DNA of 64,000 bases from JAKAXS01 sp965279065 (GCA_965279065.1 OZ257134.1:1674001-1738000), one strand, 5' to 3'; shown: positions 44,956 to 55,082, counted from the first letter of the stretch. Notes: a model not told the origin generated them from the sequence alone. A program made the numbers and translations.

Positions 44956-46149
44956 ATGCTGTCGCTCGTTCGTCTACTGCTTTCATCTGCCGCGATATTT
45001 GCCATTGCCGTCTCCCTTCAAGGCTGCGGCGCGGACGAAAAGGCAAAGGCTGCAGACGCTCCACCTGCGCCGCAGGTCACGGTTGCGAAACCCACCAAGA
45101 AGCTGGTTTCCGACAACGACGAATACGTCGGCCGCTTTGTCGCCCTCGATTACGTCGAAGTCCGCGCTCGCGTGTCCGGCTACCTGGACCAGATCCGGTT
45201 CCAGGACGGCCAGCTCGTCAAGAAGGGGGATCCGCTGTTCACCGTCGATCGCCGCCCCTTCCAGGCGACCCTCGACCAGAGCAAGGCCGCCATCGAGCAG
45301 GCGAAGGCCAATCTTGCATTCGCCGAAGCTGATCTGGCGCGCGGTGAGTCGCTGCAGAAGGGCACCGTCATTACGCAGCAGACACTTGATCAGCGGACTC
45401 AGGCTAAGCGCGTTGCCCAGGCCAACGTTACGGCTCAGGAAGCTGCAACCCGTTCGGCTGACCTTGACCTGCAGTTCACCGAACTCTCGGCCCCCGTCTC
45501 CGGCCGCATCGGCGATCGTCGCGTCTCCGCCGGCAATCTTGTGACCGCCAACACCACGTTGCTGGCAACGATCGCCTCCGTCGACCCGATCCGCCTCGAG
45601 TTCACGCTCGATGAAGCGTCCTATTTGCGCTACACGCGCGCCGCCGCGTCCGTCGCGGCTGCCGACAGCGCCAACCGCGGCCTCGCCTTGCCGGTGAAGC
45701 TCAAGCTGATCGACGAGAAGGATTTCACACACGAAGGCAAGATCGACTTCGTTGACAACACCATCGATCAATCGTCGGGCACCATTCGCGGCCGCGCCGA
45801 ATTCCCCAATCCCGACGGCCGTCTCACGCCGGGCATGTTCGGCCGCATCCAGCTGGCGATTTCCGCGCCGGCGGAAGCCTTGCTCGTGCCTGACAACTCA
45901 ATTGCAACCGAGCAGGTCCGCAAGTTCGTCTACGTCGTCGGTGCCGACAATGTCGCCACCCCGAAGTACGTCACGCCCGGCCAGCTCGTCGGCAACCTGC
46001 GCGTGATCACCGCCGGCCTCGACGCCAACGATAGCGTCATCATCAACGGCCTGATGCGCGTCCGCCCCGGAGCCAAAGTCACACCGCAACCGGCGTCCGA
46101 GGCCAAGACCGCCGATAGCGCGCCAGGCGCAGCCCCAAAAACCAACTAA
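44956..46149 (+). CDS. RND efflux periplasmic adaptor (membrane fusion) lipoprotein
   Basis: A 397-residue adaptor linking an inner-membrane RND pump to an outer-membrane channel. The signal peptide has a lipobox (SLQGC), so it is probably lipid-anchored. Lipoyl half-motifs EVRARVSGYLDQIRFQDGQL and FTELSAPVSGRIGDRRVS flank a coiled-coil hairpin (about 110-165); beta-barrel and membrane-proximal domains follow. CCGGAGG gives a strong ribosome site. It pairs with the pump gene 18 bases downstream; no outer-membrane channel gene is linked. Confidence 0.93.
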   Translation: MLSLVRLLLSSAAIFAIAVSLQGCGADEKAKAADAPPAPQVTVAKPTKKLVSDNDEYVGRFVALDYVEVRARVSGYLDQIRFQDGQLVKKGDPLFTVDRRPFQATLDQSKAAIEQAKANLAFAEADLARGESLQKGTVITQQTLDQRTQAKRVAQANVTAQEAATRSADLDLQFTELSAPVSGRIGDRRVSAGNLVTANTTLLATIASVDPIRLEFTLDEASYLRYTRAAASVAAADSANRGLALPVKLKLIDEKDFTHEGKIDFVDNTIDQSSGTIRGRAEFPNPDGRLTPGMFGRIQLAISAPAEALLVPDNSIATEQVRKFVYVVGADNVATPKYVTPGQLVGNLRVITAGLDANDSVIINGLMRVRPGAKVTPQPASEAKTADSAPGAAPKTN

Positions 46150-46167
46150 GACAAAAAGGGCCGGCTC

Positions 46168-49100
46168 ATGCGCCTGTCACACTTCTTCATCGACCGACCG
46201 ATCTTTGCGAGCGTGATCTCGATCGTGTTCGTGATTCTGGGCGCCGTCTCGCTCAACCGCTTGCCGGTCGCCCAGTATCCCGAAATCGCCCCGCCCGTCG
46301 TCAACGTCACGGGGCAGTATCCCGGTGCCAGCGCCGAAGTCGTGGCCAATACCGTCGTGGCTCCGCTGGAGCAGCAGATTAACGGTGTCGAGCGCATGCT
46401 CTACATCTCGTCAAACTCGACCGGCGACGGCCGCTTCACGCTCTCCATCACCTTCGACCTCGGTACGAATCTCGATACCGCGCAGGTTCAAGTACAGAAT
46501 CGCGTCGCCACGGCGACCCCGCGCCTGCCGGCCGACGTGCGCAACATCGGCGTCACTGTGGCCAAGGCCTCCCCCGACCTGATGATGGTCGTGCACATGC
46601 TCTCGCCCGACCAGTCGCGCGATACCCTCTTCATTTCCAACTACGCCAACATCAACGTCGTCGACGTGCTGAGCCGCATCGAAGGCGTCGGCTCCATTAC
46701 CGTCTTCGGTGGCCGCGACTACTCCATGCGCGTGTGGCTCGATCCCGACCGCATGCAGTCGCTGGCACTGACGACGAACGACGTCGTCACCGCCCTTCAG
46801 CGCCAGAACGTACAGGTCGCCGCCGGCGTCCTCAATCAGCCGCCCATCGACCAGCCGGGCGCGTTCCAGATAGCCGTGCAGACTCAGGGACGCCTCGCCG
46901 ACCCCCAGGAGTTCGGCAACATCGTCGTCAAGCAGAACGGCAACGCCGTCGTGCGCGTCAAAGACGTCGCCCGCGTCGAACTCGCCGCCCTCGACTACGG
47001 CATCAACTCCTATCTCGACAAGAACCCCGCCGTCGGCCTCGGCATATTCCAGCTGCCCGGTTCGAATGCCATCGAGACCGCCAAGAAGATCAAGGCGACG
47101 ATGGAGGACGTCTCCAAGACGTTCCCGGCCGGCATCAAGTACGACATCATCTACAATCCCACCGACTTCGTGCAGCAGTCGGTTGACGCCGTCGTGCACA
47201 CGATCCTCGAGGCCGTGATTCTCGTCGTCCTCGTCGTGATCCTGTTCCTGCAGACCTGGCGAGCGGCGATCATTCCCATCGTGGCGATTCCAGTGTCGTT
47301 GATCGGCACGTTCTTCCTCATGGCCATGTTCGGCTTCTCGCTGAACAACCTGTCACTGTTCGGACTCGTGCTCGCCATCGGCATCGTCGTCGACGACGCC
47401 ATCGTCGTGGTGGAGAACGTCGAACGCAACATGGCCGAGGGCATGTCACCACGCGACGCCTCCTACAAGACCATGGACGAGGTCGGCACCGCCCTGATCG
47501 CCATCGCCCTGGTGCTGACGGCAGTGTTCGTACCGTCGGCCTTCATCACCGGCATCTCCGGCCAGTTCTATCGCCAGTTCGCGCTGACGATCGCCGGCGC
47601 CACGGTCATCTCTCTCATCGTCTCGCTGACCCTGTCGCCGGCGTTGTGCGCGATGCTGCTCAAACCACACGACAAGCACGGCAAACCCGCCCTGATCATG
47701 CGACCGGTGCATGCGTTCTTCCGCATCTTCAACTGGAGCTTCGACAAGCTCTCGAGCGGCTATTCCTGGATCGTCGGCAAAACCGTGCGCTTGGGGCTCA
47801 TCATGCTGGTGCTCTACGCCGGCGTCATCGGCTACGGCCTCAACGAGTTCCGCAACACGCCGGTCGGCTTCATCCCGCAGCTCGACGCCGGCTACCTTAT
47901 CACGGTGACGCAGCTGCCCCCAGCCGCCTCCCTCGCCCGTACCGACGAGGTGAACCGTCGCGCCGTCGAACTGGCGCTCGACGTGCCGGGCGTGGCGCAC
48001 GCCGTCAATCTCGTGGGCTTCTCGGGCGCAACGCGCACCAACACGTCCAATGCAGGTGCGGTGTTCGTCGTTTTGAAAGACTTCGAAGAACGCTCCAAAG
48101 ACCCCAACATGTCGGCGACCGCCATCCAGGGCGCACTGCTGAAGAAGTTTTCGACGATCCAGGACGCCCTCGTCCTCGTCGTGGCACCCCCCCCTGTGCG
48201 CGGCATCGGCAGCGCCGGCGGCTTCCGCATGATGATACAGGATCGCGGCGGCAATGGATCGGCGGCGCTGCAGGGCGCGGTCGGCGCCATGATGGCCAAG
48301 GCCAACGCGACGCCCGGCCTCAAGCAGGTGTTCTCACTGTTCGAGAACTCCACCCCGCAGCTCTATCTCGACATCGATCGCGTCAAGGCACAGATGCTCG
48401 GCGTCAATGTGTCCGACGTGTTCACCGCGCTGCAGACCTATCTTGGTTCCGCCTACGTCAACGACTTCAATCTGCTGGGACGCACCTACCGCGTCACCGC
48501 CCAGGCCGACGCGGGTTACCGCTTGAACAACAAGGACGTGCTCAAGATCCGCGTTCGCAATACGGCCGGCGATACGGTGCCTCTTGGCTCGTTCACCACC
48601 GTCAACGACATATCTGGTCCGTCACGCGTACCGCGCTACAATCTCTACCCCGCGGCCGAACTGGACGGCGCCGCAGCACCCGGCTTCTCGCAAGGTCAGG
48701 CGATCGACTTGATGCAGAAGCTCGCAGCGGAAGTCCTGCCCCAGGGCTTCAGCTACGAATGGACGGAACTCGCCTACCAGCAACAGCGCGCCGGCAACGC
48801 GGCCGTGTTCGCCTTCGCACTCGGCGTCGCCTTCGTCTTCCTCGTCCTGGCGGCCCAGTTTGAAAGCTTGACGCTGCCGTTGGCCATCATCCTCATCGTG
48901 CCGATGTCGCTGATCGCATCGATCACCGGTGTCATCATGCGAGGTCAGGACAACAACATCCTGACCCAGGTCGGCTTCATCGTGCTGATCGGTCTAGCGG
49001 CGAAAAACGCCATTCTAATCGTCGAGTTCGCCCATCAGTTGGAAACCGCCGGACGCAGCCGCTGGGATGCGGCAACCGAAGCCGCCCGCCTCAGAATGCG

Positions 49101-49350
49101 GCCGATCCTCATGACGTCGCTGGCCTTCATCCTGGGCGTCGTGCCGTTGGTGTGGGCCGTGGGTGCCGGCGCCGAGCTGCGCCAAGCTCTCGGCACAGCG
49201 GTGTTCGCTGGCATGATCGGCGTCACGCTATTCGGCCTCATCTTCACACCGGTGTTCTACGTGCTGTGCCGCTGGCTGGCCGAGAAGTTCACACGCAAGC
49301 CGAAGACCATTCCAGACCCCACGCCGGCGCTGGCCGCACCCGCAGAATAA
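46168..49350 (+). CDS. RND multidrug efflux pump, inner-membrane subunit (HAE1 type)
   Basis: A 1060-residue proton-driven drug exporter of the AcrB/MexF class. Twelve membrane helices surround two large periplasmic loops. The start FFIDRPIFASVISIVFVILG, the proton-relay Asp pair in GIVVDDAIVVVENVERN, and the Lys in GLAAKNAILIVEFAH are intact. Loop sequence (FGGRDYSMRVWLDPDRM) resembles MexF/OqxB-like pumps. It is co-transcribed with the adaptor and followed by a clear terminator. Confidence 0.95.
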   Translation: MRLSHFFIDRPIFASVISIVFVILGAVSLNRLPVAQYPEIAPPVVNVTGQYPGASAEVVANTVVAPLEQQINGVERMLYISSNSTGDGRFTLSITFDLGTNLDTAQVQVQNRVATATPRLPADVRNIGVTVAKASPDLMMVVHMLSPDQSRDTLFISNYANINVVDVLSRIEGVGSITVFGGRDYSMRVWLDPDRMQSLALTTNDVVTALQRQNVQVAAGVLNQPPIDQPGAFQIAVQTQGRLADPQEFGNIVVKQNGNAVVRVKDVARVELAALDYGINSYLDKNPAVGLGIFQLPGSNAIETAKKIKATMEDVSKTFPAGIKYDIIYNPTDFVQQSVDAVVHTILEAVILVVLVVILFLQTWRAAIIPIVAIPVSLIGTFFLMAMFGFSLNNLSLFGLVLAIGIVVDDAIVVVENVERNMAEGMSPRDASYKTMDEVGTALIAIALVLTAVFVPSAFITGISGQFYRQFALTIAGATVISLIVSLTLSPALCAMLLKPHDKHGKPALIMRPVHAFFRIFNWSFDKLSSGYSWIVGKTVRLGLIMLVLYAGVIGYGLNEFRNTPVGFIPQLDAGYLITVTQLPPAASLARTDEVNRRAVELALDVPGVAHAVNLVGFSGATRTNTSNAGAVFVVLKDFEERSKDPNMSATAIQGALLKKFSTIQDALVLVVAPPPVRGIGSAGGFRMMIQDRGGNGSAALQGAVGAMMAKANATPGLKQVFSLFENSTPQLYLDIDRVKAQMLGVNVSDVFTALQTYLGSAYVNDFNLLGRTYRVTAQADAGYRLNNKDVLKIRVRNTAGDTVPLGSFTTVNDISGPSRVPRYNLYPAAELDGAAAPGFSQGQAIDLMQKLAAEVLPQGFSYEWTELAYQQQRAGNAAVFAFALGVAFVFLVLAAQFESLTLPLAIILIVPMSLIASITGVIMRGQDNNILTQVGFIVLIGLAAKNAILIVEFAHQLETAGRSRWDAATEAARLRMRPILMTSLAFILGVVPLVWAVGAGAELRQALGTAVFAGMIGVTLFGLIFTPVFYVLCRWLAEKFTRKPKTIPDPTPALAAPAE

Positions 49351-49371
49351 TACCAGGGGCTCCTAAAGGCG

Positions 49372-49406
49372 AAGCCCACGACCGCTGGTGCGGTCGTGGG
49401 CTTTTT
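49372..49406 (+). terminator. Rho-independent terminator after the RND efflux operon
   Basis: AAGCCCACGACCGC (49372-49385) pairs over 14 bp with 49390-49403 around loop TGGT, ending in a T run (49402-49406). It begins 21 bases after the pump stop codon. Confidence 0.9.
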
Positions 49407-49487
49407 CATGCCGGCCCGGCCCCCACCCAGCCGAACAACGCAGACTAGCCAAAACTTCGGCGAGCCATTCGCACTGGCTCCGGCTAG

Positions 49488-50057
49488 CTATGAGCTGGAT
49501 GCGTACTTGAAACTCGGCTGCGCCTTCAGGCTCTCGCGCGTCTGCTCGACCACGATCTTGATCAGATTGTTGTCGCCCTTTTCGGTCCGCATCGCCGCAA
49601 ACGGCACCGCTACTTTCTTCTCGCCGATCCCCAGGAACCCGCCGACGCCGATCACGACCGTCGAAACCGCGCCTGACGACGAAATGATGATGTCCTCGAC
49701 TTCTCCGATATGTTCGTTGTGTTGATTATAGACGCTGGCACCGACGAGCTTGCTTGTGGCGATGTCACCCGGCGATTGGGTCAGGGTCGCCTCCTCCTTT
49801 GCCGCGTCCTTGATGACTTCGGCAGGCGTCGTAACGGACGGACTCAAGCTCGGCGTCGTTTCAACCGGGGCAGCAACGGGACTGGGCGTCAGCGGGGCCG
49901 CGGGGTCCTTCGGCGGAGCCGTGGCCGCCGGCCCGGGTTCGGTGGCCGACGGCGCCTTGCCGGCCTCTGTCGTAGGTGGGCTGACTGTCTGCGTCAAGGC
50001 AATGGAGCTCGACAGGGCAAGCACCGCCGCGGTGACGAAAGGCATCAAGCTTTTCAT
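49488..50057 (-). CDS. Exported PRC-barrel domain protein
   Basis: A 189-residue precursor. A signal peptide (MKSLMPFVTAAVLALSSSIA) is followed by a Pro/Ala/Thr-rich linker (about 25-95) and a C-terminal PRC-barrel: ATSKLVGASVYNQHNEHIGE, VEDIIISSSGAVSTVVIGVG, GFLGIGEKKVAVPF. AAGGAA lies 8 bases before ATG 50057. Exported PRC-barrel proteins are common in Hyphomicrobiales; their role is unclear. A longer in-frame extension upstream is not supported. Confidence 0.85.
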   Translation of the reverse strand: MKSLMPFVTAAVLALSSSIALTQTVSPPTTEAGKAPSATEPGPAATAPPKDPAAPLTPSPVAAPVETTPSLSPSVTTPAEVIKDAAKEEATLTQSPGDIATSKLVGASVYNQHNEHIGEVEDIIISSSGAVSTVVIGVGGFLGIGEKKVAVPFAAMRTEKGDNNLIKIVVEQTRESLKAQPSFKYASSS

Positions 50058-50291
50058 GATCGACGTTCCTTTAATGTCCTGCTTGGCATCGGGCCCGTGC
50101 GGACCGCACCGAAGCAACCAGGAAGTCGAATGAGTGTTCCGACTGACAAACAATCGGGTCGTCCTTGTTCCGGTCAAATGATGCCCGTACGACAGAGCAA
50201 CCGCGGGTGGAAATTGCGGAAACAGCCACTTTGTCATACTGGCCCAGCTCCCTGCCCGATCATGAACTCCAATGCCCATAGGTCTCTTCAG

Positions 50292-50744
50292 ATGGCCGGA
50301 TCGCGCACCACGCCCTTCATCGTTTTCCTGATCTGTCTGATCGCCACGCCTGCGCTAGCGGGCGGAAAAGAGGCATGGAAGGCTGAGTCCCACCCCACGA
50401 ATGGCGCGACGGACGAGGCGCCGTCCTACTGCGGTGCGCTTGCGGCCCTAATTGACAAGCGGCTGGACAAGTTGCGCACGATCAACGCGGCGCTGCGAAG
50501 GCAGAAAAATGCGCCACCATCAAGCGTTCTCGAATTACTCTCGGGAGACTCCTACCAGACGGATTGGGAGAAAGAACAACTGGCCACGTTGGCCAAGGGC
50601 AAGGCCGAGGCTGCCGAATTGAACGAGCGCTATAGGGGACAAAAGTGCGGCTCCATCGATATTGAGAAGGAACTGGCGCGCGCACCCGATCCTGTTCCTG
50701 TCAAACCGCTCAAGCAACCCAAGCAAAAGAAGCCAAAATTTTAG
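50292..50744 (+). CDS. Small secreted lysine-rich protein, unknown
   Basis: A 150-residue precursor with a signal peptide (about 23 residues, ending PALA). The mature part is helical and charged, with DKRLDKLRTINAALRRQKNA and EKEQLATLAKGKAEAAELNE, two Cys (SYCGAL, QKCGS), and a Pro/Lys-rich tail. I recognise no family. Start 50292 is used; ATG 50262 is also in frame. It is divergent from the PRC-barrel gene. Confidence 0.6.
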   Translation: MAGSRTTPFIVFLICLIATPALAGGKEAWKAESHPTNGATDEAPSYCGALAALIDKRLDKLRTINAALRRQKNAPPSSVLELLSGDSYQTDWEKEQLATLAKGKAEAAELNERYRGQKCGSIDIEKELARAPDPVPVKPLKQPKQKKPKF

Positions 50745-50799
50745 CAAGCCCGCAGCAAGGCACGACCGTCCGGTCAACCACGCTCCGTCGACCGCCGGC

Positions 50800-52227
50800 T
50801 CAGCCGTGCTTCACCATCACGTGGCGCACGACGGTATAATCCTCCAGCGCGTAGCCGCTGAGATCCTTGCCGTACCCCGACTGCTTGAGGCCGCCGTGCG
50901 GCATCTCGTTGACCAGCATGAAGTGGCAATTGACCCAGGTGCAGCCGTACTGCAACTGGGCGGCCGTCGCCATTGCCTTGCCCACGTCGCGCGACCAGAC
51001 CGACGACGCCAGTCCATAGAGCGAGTCATTGGCCCAAGCGACCGCCTCGTCGATATCAGAGAACGGCGTGATGGAGACGACAGGACCGAACACCTCGCGC
51101 TGCACGATCTCATCGGTCTGCCTGGCGCCTGCTACGACGGTGGGCTCGTAAAAGAAGCCCTTGCCCGCACCCAGCTTGCCGCCCGCCGTGACCTGGATGT
51201 GTCCGTTCTCCACCGCCCGCTCAACGAACGAGGCGACACGGGCGCGCTGCCGGCCGGAGATGAGCGGGCCGATGTCGTTGTCGTCATCGTTGGCTTGCGC
51301 GTATTTCAACGTCGAGACTGCCGAAGACAGGTCGGCGACGAGATTGTCGTAGATCTTGCTGCTGGCATAGATGCGGCACGCCGCTGTACAATCCTGCCCC
51401 GCGTTGTAATAGCCGAACAGCTTCACACCTTCGACGACAGCTTCGATGTCGGCATCGTCGAACACGAGAACGGGTGCCTTGCCGCCGAGTTCAAGATGCG
51501 TCCGCTTGATCGACGAGGTCGCGGCCGCCAGAACCTTGCGGCCAGTGGCGATATCGCCGGTCAGCGAGATCATGGCGACGTTCGGGTGATCGATCAGCGC
51601 TTGCCCGACGCTGGCGCCACGTCCGACCACGACATTGACCACGCCTTCGGGCAACACGTCGGCGACGATGCGCGCCAGCTTCAACGCCGTCAGCGGCGTT
51701 TGCTCCGAGGGCTTGATGACGACGGTGTTGCCGGCCGCAATAGCCGGTGCGATCTTCCAGGCAGCCATCATCAGCGGGTAGTTCCACGGCGCGATGGAGG
51801 CAACCACGCCGATCGGATCGCGCCGGATCATCGACGTATGGCCGGCAAGGTATTCCCCCGCGACGGTGCCGTGTTGATTGCGGATGGCACCCGCGAAGAA
51901 GCGGAAGCAATCGACAACCGCCGGCAGTTCATCGCGCAGTACCGCATTTCGCGGCTTGCCGCAGTTCAAGGCTTCCAACGTGGCGAAGTCTTCCGACTCC
52001 GCCTCGATCCGGTCGGCCAGTTTCAGGATCAGCGCCGAGCGCTCGCCCGGCGTCATCCGCGACCACGTCACGAACGCCCGCGAAGCGCTGTCGACCGCCC
52101 AGTGCACTTGATCGGGCGAGGCCTCAGGCAGCTCGATGATTGTTTCCTCGGTCTTCGGATTGAGCACTGTCTCGGCCGTTTCCGTGCCGCTGACGAAGTT
52201 GGAGCCGATGAGCATCTCGGTGTGCAT
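50800..52227 (-). CDS. patD: Aldehyde dehydrogenase, gamma-aminobutyraldehyde type
   Basis: A 475-residue NAD(P)-dependent dehydrogenase. It resembles PatD/YdcW, which oxidises 4-aminobutanal (from putrescine) to GABA. The nucleotide-binding PWNYPLMMAAWKIAPAIAAG, the catalytic Glu in THLELGGKAPVLVF, and the catalytic Cys in NAGQDCTAACR are present. It lies 10 bases after the last transporter gene of a putrescine-type ABC operon, the same order as E. coli ydcSTUVW, which supports the substrate. AAGAGG sits before the ATG. Betaine aldehyde dehydrogenase is the alternative. Confidence 0.88.
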   Translation of the reverse strand: MHTEMLIGSNFVSGTETAETVLNPKTEETIIELPEASPDQVHWAVDSASRAFVTWSRMTPGERSALILKLADRIEAESEDFATLEALNCGKPRNAVLRDELPAVVDCFRFFAGAIRNQHGTVAGEYLAGHTSMIRRDPIGVVASIAPWNYPLMMAAWKIAPAIAAGNTVVIKPSEQTPLTALKLARIVADVLPEGVVNVVVGRGASVGQALIDHPNVAMISLTGDIATGRKVLAAATSSIKRTHLELGGKAPVLVFDDADIEAVVEGVKLFGYYNAGQDCTAACRIYASSKIYDNLVADLSSAVSTLKYAQANDDDNDIGPLISGRQRARVASFVERAVENGHIQVTAGGKLGAGKGFFYEPTVVAGARQTDEIVQREVFGPVVSITPFSDIDEAVAWANDSLYGLASSVWSRDVGKAMATAAQLQYGCTWVNCHFMLVNEMPHGGLKQSGYGKDLSGYALEDYTVVRHVMVKHG

Positions 52228-52237
52228 TGCTGGCCTC

Positions 52238-53044
52238 TTATTTTCCTGAACCGGCGGTTTCCTCGCCCTCGCGCGTCAAGTAGTACGCAGCGAGAATGGG
52301 GATCATCGTCACCGCGATGACGAGCACCGCGACGACATTGGTTACGGGCCGCTGCCGCGGCCGCACGAGTTCGTTGAGCATCCAGATCGGCAGCGTCTGC
52401 TGCTGCCCGGCCGTGAAGGTCGTAACGATCACCTCGTCGAACGACAGTGCAAAGGCCAACATGCCTCCGGCCAGAAGCGCCGTGCCGATTGACGGTAGGA
52501 TGACATACCGGAAGGTCTGAAAGCCGTCGGCACCGAGATCCATCGAGGCCTCCACGAGCGACGGCGAAAGGCGGCGGAATCGCGCGACGGCATTATTGTA
52601 GACCACGACGATGCAAAACGTGGCGTGCCCCAGCACGATGGTCCAGAACGAGAAGGGAATGTCGGCCAGATTGAATGCCGCCCGCAGCGAGATGCCCGTA
52701 ATGATGCCTGGTAGCGCAATCGGCAGCACCAGTAACAGCGAGATCGCCTCACGCCCGAAGAACTTCGTTCGCGCCAGGGCCGCGGCCGCCAACGTGCCTA
52801 GCACCAGCGCCATCGCGGTTGAGAGCGTCGCAACTTTCAGTGACAGTCCGATCGCATTCCAAATGTCCTGCCGTTCCCATGCCACGGCAAACCATTTCGT
52901 CGTGAAGCCGGGCGGTGGGAACTGATAGCTGCGTTCCTCTGTAGTGAAGGCGTAGAGGATGATAAATGCCAGCGGGATATGCAGGAACAGCAGCCCTGCT
53001 CCTGCCGCGATCTTCAGTCCGAGCGGCGCGCCATCAGATCGCAT
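52238..53044 (-). CDS. Putrescine/spermidine-type ABC permease (PotC/YdcV-like)
   Basis: An inner-membrane permease of 268 residues with six membrane helices. The ATPase-contacting EAA loop is EASMDLGADGFQTFRYVILP. ATG 53044 has GGGAG 5 bases upstream and overlaps the end of the other permease gene by 11 bases; an in-frame start at 53068 is less likely. Fourth of five genes in the operon, with translation coupled to the previous gene. Confidence 0.92.
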   Translation of the reverse strand: MRSDGAPLGLKIAAGAGLLFLHIPLAFIILYAFTTEERSYQFPPPGFTTKWFAVAWERQDIWNAIGLSLKVATLSTAMALVLGTLAAAALARTKFFGREAISLLLVLPIALPGIITGISLRAAFNLADIPFSFWTIVLGHATFCIVVVYNNAVARFRRLSPSLVEASMDLGADGFQTFRYVILPSIGTALLAGGMLAFALSFDEVIVTTFTAGQQQTLPIWMLNELVRPRQRPVTNVVAVLVIAVTMIPILAAYYLTREGEETAGSGK

Positions 53045-53981
53045 CGAAGGCTCCCGTCCGCTTCGCAATGGTCAGGAACACGCCCATGATGACGATCGGC
53101 ACGACGGAGAATGCCGCCGCCAGCGGGATGTTGCCTGCCAGGCCCTGCTGCGCGTAGACGACCTGCCCCAGGATGAGCGACGACGGCCCGACAATCTGCG
53201 GCACGATGTAGTCGCCCAGTGTCAGCGAAAACGTGAAGATCGATCCAGCGACGACCCCGGGAAACGCTAGCGGCAGAATGACGTTGCGAAAGGTCTGCGC
53301 CGGCGACGCACCAAGATCGCCGGAGGCTTCGATCAGCGTCTTGGGAACACGCTCCAGCGCCGCTTGCACCGGCAGCACCATGAAGGGGATCCACAGGTAC
53401 AGGAACACCAGCACCATGCCGATGTAGCTGACCGACAGCGACGGCCCGCCAATCGTCGGCAGCCCCAGCACCGCGTCGAGCAGCGGCGTGGCCCCGATCG
53501 CGCTCATCGCCCAGCCGACGGCGCCTTCCTTGGCGAGCAGCAGCTTCCACGCGTAGATCTTGACGAGATAGCTCGACCACAGCGGCATCATCACCGCGAG
53601 ATAGAACAGCGCCTTGGTCCGGCCGCGTGCGTAGCGGGCCGCATAGTAGGCGATCGGGAACGCTATGATCGCCGCCAGGATCGTCACGATCGTGGCCACG
53701 ACGACGGTTCGGATAATGATGTCGAGGTTGGCTGGCTGGGCCAGTTCGCCGTATGTGCGCAGCGTCGGTTCGCGCACGATCGCTCCTGAGAATTCGTCGA
53801 TTGAAAAAAAGCTCTGCGCCAGCAGCGCGAACAGCGATCCGAGGTAGACGATGCCCAGCCAAAGCAGTGGCGGCAACAGGAGTAGCGCGAGCAGGAGGCC
53901 ATGACGCGTCACGAGTACGTCGGAGATGCGACGCAAAATTCCGTCCTGCGGTCGGGGTGCCGGCATTGCCGCGATCGTCAT
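53034..53981 (-). CDS. Putrescine/spermidine-type ABC permease (PotB/YdcU-like)
   Basis: A 315-residue permease with six membrane helices, the first at about 28-55 (LLLALLLLPPLLWLGIVYLG). The EAA loop EASGDLGASPAQTFRNVILP contacts the ATPase. It overlaps the ATPase gene by 4 bases (ATGA) and the next permease by 11. The pair of permeases forms the heterodimeric channel. Confidence 0.92.
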   Translation of the reverse strand: MTIAAMPAPRPQDGILRRISDVLVTRHGLLLALLLLPPLLWLGIVYLGSLFALLAQSFFSIDEFSGAIVREPTLRTYGELAQPANLDIIIRTVVVATIVTILAAIIAFPIAYYAARYARGRTKALFYLAVMMPLWSSYLVKIYAWKLLLAKEGAVGWAMSAIGATPLLDAVLGLPTIGGPSLSVSYIGMVLVFLYLWIPFMVLPVQAALERVPKTLIEASGDLGASPAQTFRNVILPLAFPGVVAGSIFTFSLTLGDYIVPQIVGPSSLILGQVVYAQQGLAGNIPLAAAFSVVPIVIMGVFLTIAKRTGAFDAI

Positions 53982-55003
53982 GGCTCCTCCATCAGATGGA
54001 GGGCGGCGCGCGGGAACGCCACACGGACGGCGGTACCGGGTGCGGGCGTCGCGCTCAGGCTGGCGGGAACCGAGGCGATAAGGCGGCCCCCGCCAGCCGT
54101 CGCGATCTCGATGCGTTTCACCGCACCTTGATAGAGCGTCTGCGTGACCGTGCCATCGGCAACGATGGTACCGTCGGCGGCAGCTGCGCCGTTGGCCAGC
54201 AGCAAGATCTTCTCGGCGCGCAGGCTGGCGGCCTTTGCCGTCCCAGCCCAGGCGTTCGTCAGAGCCGGTTCGATGACGTTCGATCCGCCGACGAAGTCGG
54301 CCACGAAGCGGGTGCGCGGACGCTCGTAGATGTCCTCTGGCGAACCGACCTGCACGATGCGGCCTTCGTTGAAGACCGCGACGCGATCAGCCATCGACAG
54401 CGCTTCGCCCTGGTCATGCGTGACGAACACGAACGATAGGCCCAGCGACCGCTGCAGCGTCTTCAACTCGACCTGCATCTCTTCGCGCAGCTTCAGGTCG
54501 AGCGCGCCCAGCGGTTCGTCGAGCAGCAGCACCTTTGGCCGAACCACGAGCGCCCGGGCAAGTGCCACGCGCTGGCGCTGACCGCCGGAGAGTTCACCCG
54601 GCTTGCGGCCTTCCATGCCTGCCAGCTTGACCATGGCGAGCGCCGCACGCCCCTGCTTCTCGCGCTCGGCACAATCCACCTTGCGGATCATCATGCCGTA
54701 GCAGACGTTCTCCAGCACACTCATGTGCGGAAACAGCGCGTAGTCCTGGAAAACGGTGTTGACCGGACGGCGATAGGACGGGACGCCTTGCATCGCCTCG
54801 CCGAAGATCTCGATGTGACCGGCGGTGGGTTGTTCGAAACCGGCGATCAGGCGCAGGCACGTCGTCTTGCCCGAACCCGAAGGCCCCAGCATGGCGAAGA
54901 ACTCGCCCGGCGCAATGTCGAGGTCGACACCGTCGACGGCGCGCACGCTGCCGAAATGGCGCGCGACACCGCGAAACATAACGGCTGTGACGGATGCCGA
55001 CAT
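53978..55003 (-). CDS. Putrescine/spermidine-type ABC transporter ATPase (PotA/YdcT-like)
   Basis: A 341-residue ATPase. Walker A GPSGSGKTT, Q loop VFQDYALFPHM, signature LSGGQRQRVALARAL, Walker B LLLDEPLGALD and switch THDQGEAL are all intact. The C-terminal about 100 residues form a TOBE regulatory domain. It follows the binding-protein gene by 79 bases; that gap contains an inverted repeat. It overlaps the permease gene downstream. Confidence 0.94.
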   Translation of the reverse strand: MSASVTAVMFRGVARHFGSVRAVDGVDLDIAPGEFFAMLGPSGSGKTTCLRLIAGFEQPTAGHIEIFGEAMQGVPSYRRPVNTVFQDYALFPHMSVLENVCYGMMIRKVDCAEREKQGRAALAMVKLAGMEGRKPGELSGGQRQRVALARALVVRPKVLLLDEPLGALDLKLREEMQVELKTLQRSLGLSFVFVTHDQGEALSMADRVAVFNEGRIVQVGSPEDIYERPRTRFVADFVGGSNVIEPALTNAWAGTAKAASLRAEKILLLANGAAAADGTIVADGTVTQTLYQGAVKRIEIATAGGGRLIASVPASLSATPAPGTAVRVAFPRAALHLMEEP

Positions 55004-55047
55004 GCTGGACCGACCCTAGCTCCGCGCCTTCGATCGCGAAATGAAAG

Positions 55048-55076
55048 CGGGCGGTCCGCCAAGGCAGCACCGCCCG
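55048..55076 (-). other. Intercistronic hairpin between binding-protein and ATPase genes
   Basis: CGGGCGGT (55048-55055) pairs with ACCGCCCG (55069-55076) around a 13-base loop. Stem-loops after a binding-protein gene often stabilise its mRNA so that it is made in excess over membrane components; that is inferred here. Confidence 0.5.
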
Positions 55077-55082
55077 ATCGCG

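Noticed and set aside
49710..50291. Upstream extension of the small secreted gene at 50292
   Set aside because: The extension is antisense to the PRC-barrel gene and would bury the signal peptide inside the protein.
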